This document shows positions 8,860-19,837 of a DNA stretch of 64,000 bases, one piece after another. Below the pieces are notes generated by a model. That model was not told the DNA's origin and made no database searches. It was given only the letters and a program-made list of their open reading frames with translations. Location: NCBI RefSeq assembly GCF_033807715.1, contig NC_084591.1, positions 45,448,368 through 45,512,367 of the forward strand. Direction: 5' to 3'. A program made the position numbers and the translations under genes. This DNA is from Cololabis saira (Eukaryota; Chordata; Actinopteri; Beloniformes; Belonidae). Each line of letters begins with the position of its first letter. Within the stretch, counting starts at the first letter, position 1.

Positions 8860-10933
8860 GATCAAACAGGCTTCATTAAAGGTAGACATTCGTCTACTAA
8901 TATTCGCAGATTATTAAATATTATAGACTATTCGAGTATCAATAAACAGGAGACTACTATTATATCCTTAGACGCGGAAAAAGCATTTGATAAGGTAAAT
9001 TGGAAGTTTCTATTGGCAACTTTGCATAAATTTGGATTTGGCGAATCTTTCATTGACTGGATAAAAATATTATACAGCTCTCCCAAGGCACGTGTAAGGA
9101 CAAATGATCAAATCTCTACAAGTTTTACCTTGCAAAGAGGCACTAGACAGGGTTGCCCTCTCTCTCCCTCATTATTTGCAATATTTATTGAACCTTTAGC
9201 AGCAGCTATTAGACAAAATCAAAATATTAAAGGTATACAATGTAAAATATTAGAGCACAAAATAAGTCTTTATGCGGATGACGTACTCCTCTTCCTCCAG
9301 AACTCACGATCTTCACTATCACAGACAATTGCACTTATAGAGGGATTTTCATCTCTGTCTGATTATTCTATTAATTGGTCTAAATCCACTGTTCTGTGCG
9401 TTAACTGCAATTTTAGGAATATAACCAATACTCAATTACAATCAGGGAACATTAGATATTTAGGCATAAACATCTCCCCTAGGCTGTCAGAGTTAATAAA
9501 ATTAAATCATGTTCAGCTTATAAAGAAAATAGAAGATGATCTTTCCAGATGGAGCTCTCTCCCCATTTCGCTCATGGGTAGAATAGCCACCATTAAAATG
9601 ATGGTTTTACCAAAAGTAAATTATTTTTTCTCAATGATACCATGCAAACCCCCTCTTTCCTGGTTTAAATCGTTGGACTCATATGTATCAAAATTTCTGT
9701 GGAAAAATAAAACTCCACGTATTAGTTTAAAGACATTGCAAAAATCCAAAGAATATGGAGGTTTAGAATTACCTAATTTTCAGTATTACTTCATAGCCAG
9801 TAAGTTACAGTATATTGTAAAATGGTCAAAAGATCATCCTTTAGATAGTCAATGGCTGGACTCAGAGCAGGTGTTTTGTAATGAACTAGAAATCTCAGAG
9901 TTACCATTTATTAGTCAAAGTATCAAACGTCATCAATGTTTCAAAAGCATTAATATTAGCACAACTTTATCAGCTTGGTGGGAATTTCTTAAAATAGCTA
10001 AAATTTCACTTTTTCCATGTGACCGTACACCCATATGGAACAACCCAGACATCGTGAAAAAGGATAAAAAGATGGTTAACTTCGTTCAATGGAGAGATCA
10101 AGGAATACGGTACTTACAGCACGTAATTGTAGGAGGACAGTTTGTACCTTTCAATACACTTATTGTTCAATACGGAGTTAGCAGGAATACATTTTTAGAG
10201 TATCAACAACTTAAGGCAATAATAAATAAAACATACAAAATTAGCCAATTAGATTTAAAACTTCCCGCTAAGATAATAGATTTATTGAATCTAAGCACTT
10301 TAAAAGTTGTTATCAAAACTCTACAGGTTAGTGTCTAAACTGGACGATTCAGTCTCTCTCCCGATCTCTAAGTGGGAGGCGGATCTCTCTCTTAATACCG
10401 ACCAGTTTTCTTGGTCACAAATATGCTTAAATACGTTTACTATGACTAAAAACCCAAACCTACAACTTATACAGTACAAAGTTCTTCATAGAATACATTA
10501 TACTGGACAAAGGATGTTCCAGATGGGCTTTGTCACCTCTAATATCTGTTCACAGTGCACAGAGAACACCCCAGATAATTATATGCATGCTTTATGGTTC
10601 TGTACACCGGTACAGAGGTTCTGGAAGGAGATTTGTGAGGATTTATCCACATGGATCAACCACAGAATCCCAGTGTGCCCCACGGTATGTATATTAGGTC
10701 ACCTGGGAGACACTCAAATAGATCCTAATTGGACACACCGGGTTCTCACTGCCTTATGTATCGCAAAGAAAACCATTCTAGTAAATTGGAAACAAAAATC
10801 CAGTTTATGTATCAACCATTTTAGGAATCTTTTATCAGATCATATTAGTAGTGAGATAATGTCTGCCTCCACTGAACAACATTCGGCTGAATTGCACTCT
10901 CTGTGGTCCCCGTTTATTGGCTTCGTTACCTAG
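8860..10933 (+). pseudogene. L1 ORF2 fragment: reverse transcriptase and C-terminal domain
   Basis: The frame opens directly at the insertion junction with DQTGFIKGRHSSTNIRR. It continues with ISLDAEKAFDKVNW, TRQGCPLSPSLFAIFIEPLA and the catalytic YADD at 9271-9282. A frameshift near 10300-10320 moves the reading frame (LSTLKV in the first frame, LSKLYRLVSKLDD in the second), which then stays open to 10933. The C-terminal knuckle CSQCTENTPDNYMHALWFC has the form CX2CX9HX4C. The endonuclease and the first RT motifs are absent, so no functional protein can be made. Divergence from copy A throughout shows a different L1 lineage. Confidence 0.9.
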
Positions 10934-11780
10934 TGGGGGCGGGGGGGGTGGTGATCTCGTAGCCCTTGGGGTTGGGGGTCGGCTTGGGGGGTCTGGGGCG
11001 CGGGCCTCGGGTGGCCCCTGGGGGGCGGTGGGGGGGGCCGCGGGGCCCTGTCCCTAGCCGGTGGGGGCCTTGGGGGCCTGTGGGGGGGGTTACCTCATGG
11101 CGGTGGGGGGGGGGTGGCTGGGGAGGGCTCGGGCGGGGGGCTGTGGCTGGGGCGTCTCCGGGCCTCCCGGGGGGGGCGGGGCCGTGGGCGTGGGGGTCCC
11201 ACCCGGAGGGCCCGGCCCTGCCTGGGTGGGGGGTGGCTGTCTGCGCTGGGGGGGCATTGCTTCCTTGGTCCTCCGTCGCTGGGCGGGGGCCAAGTGCCCC
11301 TGCGGATGTGGGGACTCCGGGACCCTTGGGGTGTCCGCCGGGGTGGCCTCGGGGGGGGGTGGGGCCGGGTCCGGGGAGCGGGCCTCCCCTGACCGGGGGG
11401 TGCACGGGCGGGCGCGGCGGCGGGGTGGCACCATTCCCAGGTATCTATGTCTTATGTTGTCAGTATGAATGGGAGGATGTTGGACCGTTTCCCCCTCCGT
11501 CTGGGGGCTCCGGCGGCGCCGGGGGCGCCCTTGGAGGTACGGTGGGGCCCTTGCCCGGCTCGGGGGGCCGGCCCCCGTCTACTGGACGGCCGGTGGGGGG
11601 ACGCGGGTGTCTTATCAGGGCCGGCTTTGCTGGTCCTGCTTCCTGGCTTCGGCCTCCGCTCCCCCTCTTGCCCCCCCTACACGATTCATACGCACATAGG
11701 CGAAAGGCGGGGGGTCCGGGTCGTGGGGGGCACTGTCCCGCGGGGCCTGGCACTCCCCGCCTCACGGTTTTAACAGCAAA
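10934..11780 (+). other. G-rich block 1 of the L1 copy B 3' region
   Basis: This is about 850 bp with very strong G over C bias on the L1 sense strand and dozens of G3-G9 runs, so G-quadruplexes are likely. Open frames exist on both strands in all phases but consist of Gly/Pro/Arg/Ala low complexity, so they are not genes. Confidence 0.75.
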
Positions 11781-12197
11781 ATAGACACTGCACATTCAAC
11801 ACTTAATAAATACATTTGACAAGGACACGTAGTTCGGGAGGGGGGGGGGGTCTGTGTCAATCGATACTTGGCCCTCCCTCCTCCCTGTTTTTATGGCATT
11901 AATCACATGCACTCAACACAAGGGGCGGGAGGGGGTCCCACATCACCCGCGTTCCCTCACCGGCCTGGGCCTGGGACGGGTGGGTCGGGTTACCCGGGCC
12001 TGGCGGGGCCCGCCGTGCAGCCTGGGGTGCCTTCTGGCGGTGCTGGATCCCCCCGGGGAGGGGGAAACGGTGCGTGATTGTATGTCTGTGTCGGTGGGAA
12101 TGCGGTATGGAAGGGTCCTGCCATGGAGGATTTGAGCCTCCATTGGCAGGACATCAAAAACTTAATAATTTATCAATATTATTTTATACAAAGATGG
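11781..12197 (+). other. Intermediate segment of the L1 copy B 3' region
   Basis: Mixed sequence with another G run (about 11841-11850) and GC-rich patches. No coding signal was recognised. Confidence 0.5.
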
Positions 12198-12230
<33 letters not shown>

Positions 12231-12249
12231 GTATTATTATTATTATTAT
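12198..12249. repeat. (TTA)n microsatellite
   Basis: TTA/ATT trinucleotide repeats with occasional TTAGTA interruptions lie between the two G-rich blocks. Confidence 0.9.
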
Positions 12250-12299
12250 GTATAGTATATTATATTATTATTAGTATAGGTATCGAATAGGTGAATGGA

Positions 12300-12835
12300 T
12301 GAATGAATGGGATGCCTGGGTCTGGGGCCCTCCGTTGTCGGGCCTGCGCGGGTGTCGCCTTGTTGGGGGGTTCCCTCTCTCCGGGCCCGTCTCCGGTCCC
12401 CCCCGCTGCCTCTACGGCGGGGCGCCCCCTCTGGTCTTGGAGGGCCACTTTCGTGGGGGACGGGTGCGCCTGCCCGCGTCGGCGGCCGGGGCGGCTCTGT
12501 CTCTCCGGGCAGGCTGGCCCCCTGCCGGGTGGGGGTCGTTGGCCTGAAGGGTGAGGGCCTCCTGGCCGCGTGTCCGGCCCGGACCGGGTGGCCGGGGATT
12601 GCCTGGGTCGCGGTCCGCCGCCGCGGGATCCCTGGCTGCTTCTTTCCGCGCCGTGGGGGCCCCGCCTGCGGGCCCCCTCGGCCGCCGCCGGGTGGGGGGG
12701 GGGCCTCGCAGGCGGTGGGTTGCCTCCCTCCTACTTCTCCCCTCTGTGGGGTTGCCGGTGGCCTGGGTTCCGGGCTCTTCCTTGTCGGCCTCTGGTCTCG
12801 CGGGTGGCGGGGTTGCTCCCCCCCCTCCCCCACTA
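12300..12835 (+). other. G/C-rich block 2 of the L1 copy B 3' region
   Basis: A second GC-rich block, similar in composition to 10934-11780 but less G-biased, with many GGG and CCC runs. Overlapping ORFs on both strands are compositional artefacts. Confidence 0.7.
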
Positions 12836-12867
12836 TAGATACACTTCAGGTGGAGCTTTGTTTGGTT

Positions 12868-12972
<105 letters not shown>

Positions 12973-12988
12973 GTCATTTAGTCACATG

Positions 12989-12991
<3 letters not shown>

Positions 12992-13060
<69 letters not shown>
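12992..13060. repeat. (CA)n microsatellite 2
   Basis: About 34 CA dinucleotides, separated from the first tract by a 23-bp ATAG/TCACATGCA spacer. A shorter CA patch follows near 13076-13092. Confidence 0.97.
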
Positions 13061-13062
<2 letters not shown>

Positions 13063-13336
13063 CATGATCATATACATACACACACACACACATAGACATA
13101 CACACTGGCTTGTTCACCTGCATGCTGGCTCTCTAGTTTTTGGGTTTAGGTAGCGGTAGCGATAGCTTAGCTCAGACTGCGATCAGATCTCAAGATTTAG
13201 GTCGATTGCTGTTCGTGTTTTGGATGGCTCCGTGCCGGTTTCGTGCTTTGTTTGTGGTTTTTTTGTTGCAGATTTCCAGTGCTTGACGTGTGTCTCCGTG
13301 TGTTCCTGCTTCCTGGATTGGCAGTGGATGTCGTCA

Positions 13337-13357
13337 CCCCCCCCCCCCCCACCCCCC

Positions 13358-13396
<39 letters not shown>
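13337..13396. repeat. C-tract followed by internal A-tract
   Basis: About 21 C (one A interruption) are followed by 38 A. An internal A-tract upstream of the terminal poly(A) may record an older polyadenylation site or an earlier 3' end of this L1 subfamily. Confidence 0.9.
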
Positions 13397-13397
<1 letters not shown>

Positions 13398-13543
13398 ACT
13401 GGGTTTGTATGTGTATATTTATGTATGTCTACGCATATGTGTGCGTATATATATGTATATATTACATATAGTAATAATGCGCATATATACACTTTTGGTT
13501 TCTACCGTCATGGTATCAATCAATAATATGTGTGCAGACAAGG

Positions 13544-13590
<47 letters not shown>
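13544..13590 (+). repeat. Terminal poly(A) tail of L1 copy B
   Basis: 47 uninterrupted A residues end directly at the right target-site duplication. Confidence 0.92.
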
Positions 13591-13592
<2 letters not shown>

Positions 13593-13602
13593 CGTTACAG
13601 CA
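13591..13602. repeat. Right target-site duplication of L1 copy B
   Basis: GACGTTACAGCA, identical to 8848-8859. Confidence 0.88.
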
Positions 13603-13719
13603 ACTTCGCTCCAACCTCCTACTTCTGATCTGGATATTGAAAAGAAACGAGGGCAAGGCCAGTCGAGTCGAGACGAGGCATGGCAAGTCGGGCTGAGTAG
13701 GTCCTAGTGTAAAAGCGCC

Positions 13720-14410
13720 TATATTGGCTTCCCTCCAGTGCAGAGGCAGTAGCAGTATTACTATTACTACATGCAGACTGGGACTGCTTAATAGTGGATA
13801 CCCAGGACAACAAAGTCAGCAGCACTTCTGTTCTGTCTAAATTGTTGTTGTTTGCATTGTTGTTAAGGCACGTTTTCTGTGTCATCCTTTCAGAATAATA
13901 ATGTGAGACAGACTTGGTGAATCAAGGGATACAGTGACCCAGAAGATCAGATCACGATGTGGATCTGAGCAATCACAAACAGCATTTCTGACATCTTTTA
14001 GGTCTCTAGAGTTTTTAGCTCCTCATTCACAAAGGTTTCTTAAAAATGAAATGCAGCAGGTGAAAATAATTGTTTTCACTGTAATAACTGAAATTCACAA
14101 GTGTGGTTGTTATCTTAGTTACTTTCTCCAACCAAGTTGTGTGTTTCTCTGTCATGTGTCCAGACTGCATGACACAAGAGAAAATCGCTTTTAACACGCT
14201 TAGTATTGCACCCAACTCCTTTCTCACTTCCTCTATGTTGGTGATTTTGTAGCAGGTTTCCCAGCATGCACTGTGAAACCCCACAGATGGTCCATAATGC
14301 TTGTGATGGGTCTGTTGTTTTCTCAACCAAAACCAGCACCGTGTACAACTCGCGCCCTGCACTGACATTTCTATTTCTGCTTGAAAGGAGCCACAAATGC
14401 TGCTTCAATT
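13720..14410. other. Unassigned DNA between two family-T elements
   Basis: About 690 bp without a recognised repeat, RNA gene or convincing ORF. The short ORFs here show no domain. Confidence 0.5.
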
Positions 14411-15131
14411 GGCGCTTTTACACTAGTACCTACTCGGCTCGACTCAACTGGGCCTGGTTTCTTTTCCATAACAATTCAGCACCTGGAGCAGATGTAAGAG
14501 GGTTGGAGTGAAGCTGCTGTGACATATTTGATTGTGTGATCTAAACGGAGAAGACAACAACACTAAAGATGTAGAACCTGGAGGAGATGATAGATGTGCT
14601 GCTGGGTCTGTGGCTTGTGTTCGATATCAAGTTAGAAAATGAGAGTGAGAGAAGCTTCAAGCGGCAACGCTTTTTAATTTTTTCTTAGTTTGTCTCTGCG
14701 CTGCTGAAAAGTCATCTGGGAGCAGCTATGAAGTAACAGAGTTCCTGGTAGATCTGGTCGTTCCTTATCGCCCGTCTAGATTCCTTTTTAATTCTCTCCT
14801 CAGCCCCCAGGTTTATGAACATCTGCACCTCAGAGTTGGACCAGAACAGACGTCTGTGCTGCCATTTCTGGTCAAATAAAATGAACAAGAAGCCGTCAGA
14901 GTCGCTCTTTCGCTGATGTCACATCCTGACTCAGACGTCTGACTCCCAACCCCCCGACCAATCGGTGGCCTGTAGTGTGATGACGTCAGATAAAGCCGAC
15001 TCAGCAGCTTAGAACCTCGGCAGAATAGATACAGAAAAAGTATCAGCTCGGCACGTTAGACCCCTAGTGGGAAAGAACCAAACCGAGGCGAGTCGAGCTG
15101 AGTAGGTACTGTACGAGTGGAAAAAAGCGCT
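14411..15131. mobile_element. TIR DNA element, family T, copy 2 (inverted relative to copy 1)
   Basis: The left end GGCGCTTTTACACTAGTACC and a right end reading GAGTGGAAAAAAGCGC are the same terminal repeats as copy 1. The right half (about 14740-15131) is the reverse complement of 8450-8830, including AACATCTGCACCTCAGAGTT and the CCAATCGGTGG patch. The left half includes GTTGGAGTGAAGCTGCTGTG, the uninterrupted counterpart of the site where L1 copy B landed in copy 1. No coding capacity is seen; the internal part (about 14520-14740) has no counterpart in copy 1. Confidence 0.72.
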
Positions 15132-15253
15132 CAAAGAGTGAGTCCTGGGTCTGCACATGTGCAGGCTCGTGTTCCCCTCTGAACCACTGGGTTCCACTCA
15201 GGAACCTCATCCGGTGCCACTTCCACACACAAGGAAACATCTGTCAACATATT

Positions 15254-16646
15254 GGCCGGGTTTCCCAGATCAGTTAAGTAGTTCTTAACAGCGAAAGACT
15301 TCTTTCAAACCTTCTTAAGGAGCCTGTGAAAGAAAATCGCGTTTCCCAGAGTCGCTCTTAGCTTAAGTATCTCTTTCATTAAGAAGGAAATGAAAGATGC
15401 TGCTGACCCAGTCTTTACAACCATCTTAGTGAACAAAGACTCACAGATCCAGCCGCGTCAGGCAAATCAATATCACACCAAGCAATGAGATATTAAAACA
15501 ATGCACCCCGCACAAGTTTTGATCTATTTTATACTTTAGATTTATATTGTTTAGCATTTATTGGTGACAGCAAAGGGGGGGAAAAAAAGAAAAATAAGGA
15601 ATAACAAGTGTGTTCCTGTATATGCTTTATGCATTACGCACAAATAAAACGATCATCATGAATATCATTTATTTGATGATTTGGCTGCTATACAGCATGT
15701 TCTCGCTGCAAATCAACCGCGTCACCGTGCGCGAAGCAGAACTGTTTTTATGAACGCATTCGTGCGTCAGCACTTCAGTCCCCTGGACGTGCTGTCGGAC
15801 CGCGCTGTCCAGGCAGCCGGGACACCGATCCTCCTGCGCCGCGCCCGAGCGCATCTATGTGATGACAGGGAAGCAGCAGCTGATCAACGGGATCCTTTGA
15901 TGAATCGTTCATTACAGTCTCAAATATAATCAATGGTGTCGGTTTATATTAAAGAATCTTTTTTCCCAGAAGAAAAAAGAGCGAAGACAACGACCCATAA
16001 CTATTTTCTTCTCTTGAAAAAACCCACCTGCGGGATGCAGCAGCATCAGAAGAGCAGGAATACGTGCGTGGCGGGGATGATCTCTGCAATCTGAAGCCCT
16101 CTATAATTGTAAAAAGAATTTCACTTATCACGGGTTCTTTTTGGAACATAACCCCTGCGAAAAACCAGGGATTGCTGTAATTCCACGTTGTGATTTGCGA
16201 AACTCGCCTTCTCTTGGCTCATGTTTTTGAACGCACACACACGCCCACCACGTTTCCTCCCGGTTTCTGCGTGTGGGGAAAAAAAGCCTCACTGTAGCCA
16301 GAAATAACGGAGTAACGCACCGTTTGGATGAAAAAGGGTCATTGAATTATATTTATCATCTTAATTTTTCATTATAACGCACAGGCAGCAGGGAATTAGT
16401 GCGTTAGGTAGCAGTGCTGCGTGTGAAAATGCGCTGATAGTGATCGGTGATCGATTTGCCTGGCATCGATTGATTTGGTTTCAGAACCGGACAGCTGCTC
16501 CAAAGAGCTGCTGAAAGAGCGAAACTAAAGAACGGTGTTAAGAAGTCATCTGGGAAACACCCATATCTTAGGGTTCTCTCTTAGTTCAAACCTTCTTTGA
16601 ACCTCTCTTAAATCCTTAAGAGAGGTTGGATCTGGGAAACCCGGCC
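15254..16646. mobile_element. DNA transposon with perfect 18-bp TIRs (PIF/Harbinger-like?)
   Basis: GGCCGGGTTTCCCAGATC at 15254-15271 is the exact reverse complement of 16629-16646, and both ends are flanked by ATT (15251-15253 and 16647-16649). A 1.39-kb element with a 3-bp duplication suits a decayed PIF/Harbinger-type transposon. Weak protein support is the plus-strand fragment RSRTVFMNAFVRQHFSP and LDVLSDRAV at about 15730-15810, reminiscent of the N-terminus of HARBI1-like nucleases. The catalytic DDE part is not visible. Subterminal regions also carry related CTTCTTAAG-type repeats. Confidence 0.65.
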
Positions 16647-17026
16647 ATTTTCATTTGTTCCATAATAGTGGAATGAAGCAAATGCCTTCAAAGGTTATAA
16701 ACACTGTCTATGTTCAAGCACCACATGAAAACTTGTATCTTCAGAGAAAACATATCTTCTAACACTTCTAACACCCTGACATGCCTGGTTTACACTTGTA
16801 GAACATCATAAAGGCTTGTCATTGCGCTGAATCCCGAAGCTTTGATAGAACAGTCTCTAAAAAGCTTCTCGAATGATTGCTTTTACTTTTTTTTCATCTC
16901 TGACTTAAGTGTTGATGCAATCCACAGAGCAGGATTGGGATAGTCTTTTCTTTTTGTTTGTAAGCTATTGCTGTCAGGGTTGAACACTTGGCGTTATGTC
17001 TTTATAAATGTGGGTTTCTGCACATG
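16647..17026. other. Unassigned DNA upstream of the copine exon
   Basis: Ordinary sequence with no ORF or repeat that I recognise. Confidence 0.4.
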
Positions 17027-17222
17027 TTTGACCCGGTCTTTGTACGTTTTGACCCTATAGAAATGTATTTCTCGTCTGTTGTGTGAAATAAGACCTGGAA
17101 ACAGGCATTGTGGCATAGAATTGTCAAATTGGCTTAATTCACTGTACGAATTGTTACAGATTACTTTTGTAATACTGTATTTGACCCGGTCTTTGTACGT
17201 TTTGACTGTATAGAAACGTAAT
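17027..17222. repeat. Pair of about 50-bp direct repeats, 153 bp apart
   Basis: TTTGACCCGGTCTTTGTACG starts at 17027 and again at 17180, each followed by closely similar sequence through TATAGAAA. A small local duplication, function unknown. Confidence 0.75.
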
Positions 17223-17341
17223 TCTTGCCATTGTAAGAATGAGATGTGTACCTGCTGTACTCTACTGCCCTTACTTTTTAACAACTTGTGCTTTTTATTT
17301 TACCTCTTTTCTTATCATTTTATTTGTTATTTACTGTTTAA

Positions 17342-17430
17342 TTGTGTCTTGCCGCTTTTAATGTTGATGTAAAGCACTTTCAATTACCTTGTGTTGAATT
17401 ATGCTATACAAATACACTTGCCTTGCCTAA
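17342..17430 (+). mobile_element. SINE or LINE 3'-tail remnant
   Basis: The string from TGTAAAGCACTTTCAATTACC through TGCTATACAAATACACTTGCC, ending in a TTGCC duplication, is a widespread fish retroposon tail (L2-type 3' end). No SINE head with A/B boxes was recognised upstream, so this is a fragment. Confidence 0.5.
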
Positions 17431-17584
17431 ATGGACTAATGAAATAATTGGTTTTCAGTCCCCCAGCAGCAGCCCTTTGATTGCCATAGTCTCTTCATCC
17501 TATCTAATTTTAGTAAACAAACATTTACAGTCATGTATGAAAAACATATGCAAAAAAGGTGACCAACCATTTTCTTTCCATCAG

Positions 17585-18125
<541 letters not shown>

Positions 18126-18130
18126 ATATA

Positions 18131-18214
<84 letters not shown>
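18126..18214. repeat. (TA)n microsatellite
   Basis: About 44 TA dinucleotides with a single GT interruption near the start. Such tracts can extrude cruciforms. Confidence 0.96.
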
Positions 18215-18218
<4 letters not shown>

Positions 18219-18324
18219 CAATTTTAACTAAATACCAATGACCAAAAGGTGCAGACTGAAGCCTAAGCTTATGATGCCTACCCTTTTCACAAGAAAAGAA
18301 GGAAGGGGGAAAGAAAAAACCTCT

Positions 18325-18663
18325 CCTTGAACCCTCTTTTTAAAAAGGGGGACCGGGGAGTGTGTTCCAACTACAGGGGGATCACACTTCTCAGCCTCCC
18401 CGGGAAAGTCTACTCCAGGGTACTGGAGAGGAGAATACGGCCGATAGTCGAACCTCGGATTCAGGAGGAACAATGCGGTTTTCGTCCCGGTCGTGGAACA
18501 CTGGACCAGCTCTACACCCTCCGCAGGGTGCTCAAGGGTTCATGGGAATTTGCCCAACCGGTCTACATGTGTTTTGTGGATCTGGAGAAGGCATTCGACC
18601 ATGTCCCTCGTGCCATTCTGTGGGGGGTGCTCGGTGATTATGGGGTCCGGGGCCCTCTATTAT
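18325..18663 (+). pseudogene. RTE-type LINE reverse transcriptase fragment (5' part)
   Basis: The frame reads NPLFKKGDRGVCSNYRGITL, then VYSRVLERRIRPIVEP, EEQCGFRPGRGTLDQLYTLR and CFVDLEKAFDHVPRAILW. These are RT motifs of the RTE (Rex3/BovB-like) LINEs common in fish. FVDLEKAFD holds the first catalytic Asp; the FADD motif is missing because the coding sequence stops at YGVRGPLL, where a TIR element (18664) begins. The copy is also 5'-truncated, with nothing before the NPLFKKGD motif. The 3' tail of the same family reappears at 19064. It is dead, and lies in the likely copine intron. Confidence 0.85.
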
Positions 18664-19063
18664 GGCCCTTTCGCACTAGTCCCGCCTCAGCTCGGTTCTA
18701 CCCGCCACGGCCCCGTCTTGCGCTTTTGCACTAGGGGCTGAGACGGGTAGAGCCGCTCCAAGCCGATACTTTTTCTGTAACCATTCTGGCGAGGTTCTAT
18801 CCAGGCTGAGCAGGGACTATTTCTGACATCACCACCCTCCGCGCCACTGATTGGTCGGGGGGCGGGGCCGTCACCACCCTCCACGCCTCTGATTGGTCGG
18901 GGGGCCGGCAGACGTTTGAATCAGGAAGCGGGAGTCAGCACGAGGGCGACTGGCGGCTCGCGGCGATTTTATTATAAAGCGCAAACGTCTGTTTGGTGAT
19001 CCAACTCTGAGGGGCAGATGTTCATAAACCTGGTGACTGAGGAGAGAATTAAAAAAGGGATGG
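18664..19063. mobile_element. TIR DNA element, family T, copy 3 (right end missing)
   Basis: It starts GGCCCTTTCGCACTAGTCCC and carries the same internal signature as copy 1, including GTCTGTTTGGTGATCCAACT and the GCAGATGTTCATAAACCTGG run at 19014-19033. It ends in AATTAAAAAAGGGATGG without the second terminal repeat. It contains two ATTGGTCGGGGGGC blocks (18850 and 18892), inverted CCAAT boxes fused to a GC box. It sits between two non-adjacent parts of an RTE element. Confidence 0.68.
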
Positions 19064-19265
19064 AGGAGGGAGACCCCGGGGAAGACCCAGGACACGCTGG
19101 AGAGACTATGTCTCTCGGCTGGCCCTGGGAACGTCTCAGACTCCCCTCGGAAGAGCTGGAGGAAGAGCTGGAGAAAGTGTCTGGGGTGAAGGAAGTCTGG
19201 GCATCTCTGTCGAGACTGCTGCCCCCGCGACCTGGATCCGGATAAGCGGTGGAAAATGGATGGAT
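19064..19265 (+). pseudogene. RTE-type LINE 3' end (C-terminus and GGAT tail)
   Basis: CCGGGGAAGACCCAGGACAC and the following bases match the C-terminal part of fish RTE ORF2 (motifs of type TRWRDYVSRLAWERL). The readable end is EEVWASLSRLLPPRPGSG with a stop at 19243-19245, then the GGATGGATGG tail typical of the family. About 350 codons between this and 18663 are absent. Confidence 0.75.
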
Positions 19266-19520
19266 GGCTTTTATAAACTAGTGCATTTAGGATTTAGTGA
19301 ATTAAACAAAATACATAAATAAATCCATATGACAAGTTGCCCGAGTATAAACAAAATAACTGTACACAAACATACAACATATTCCACCTGTCATTACTAA
19401 ATATCATTCCATACAGTATATATATAAGCACATGTATATACATACACATAAGTAATCGGCAGACTTGGCCTGCTCACTCAAAAAGACCAAAAGTGTGTCA
19501 CCGGGTGCCAGTCCAATAAA
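19266..19520. other. AT-rich unassigned DNA
   Basis: No gene or known repeat recognised; short CATA-like patches occur near 19430-19450. Confidence 0.4.
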
Positions 19521-19584
19521 CGGACACGTCAGCTTACAGCCGTCCTCAGCGAACTGAGGATGGCTGTAAGCTGAAACGCGTCCG
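19521..19584. other. 64-nt near-perfect hairpin
   Basis: CAGCTTACAGCCGTCCTCAG (19529-19548) faces CTGAGGATGGCTGTAAGCTG (19553-19572) across a CGAA loop with one G/T mismatch. The stem extends through CGGACACGT against ACGCGTCCG with one mismatch and a 2-nt bulge. The total stem is about 28 bp. On the plus strand it contains CTGAGGA and GAAAC separated by 12 nt, which are hammerhead-core-like words, but a complete ribozyme fold is not established. Confidence 0.75.
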
Positions 19585-19689
19585 ATTCTCTGCTGCTGTG
19601 CAGTGATTTAACTATGCATTAAAAGTTTTGTACTTACAGTGAGTGCAGTCGGATTTGGATTGTTTATACATACACATACCTACACATAT

Positions 19690-19837
19690 ACATACATACA
19701 TACATACATACATACATACATACATACATACATACATACATACATACATACATACATACATACATACATACATACATACATACATACATACATACATACA
19801 TACATACATACATACATACATACATACATACATACAT
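19690..19837. repeat. (CATA)n tetranucleotide microsatellite
   Basis: About 37 uninterrupted CATA/TACA repeats. The open frames across it on both strands are trivial. Confidence 0.97.

Noticed and set aside
10926..12838. Overlapping 80-270 codon ORFs on both strands in GC-rich DNA
   Set aside because: Composition artefact in G/C-rich 3' L1 sequence; Gly/Pro/Arg-rich products with no domain.
13934..17284. Short ORFs of 60-113 codons between transposons
   Set aside because: No start context, domain or splice signals; they overlap TIR elements or unassigned DNA.
18327..18734. Host gene exon
   Set aside because: The motifs (GDRGVCSNYRG, FVDLEKAFD) are those of RTE reverse transcriptase, and the reading frame after about 18658 runs into a TIR element.
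19521..19584. Confident hammerhead ribozyme call
   Set aside because: CTGAGGA and GAAAC words are present, but I could not place a convincing stem I, so it is reported only as a hairpin with a question.
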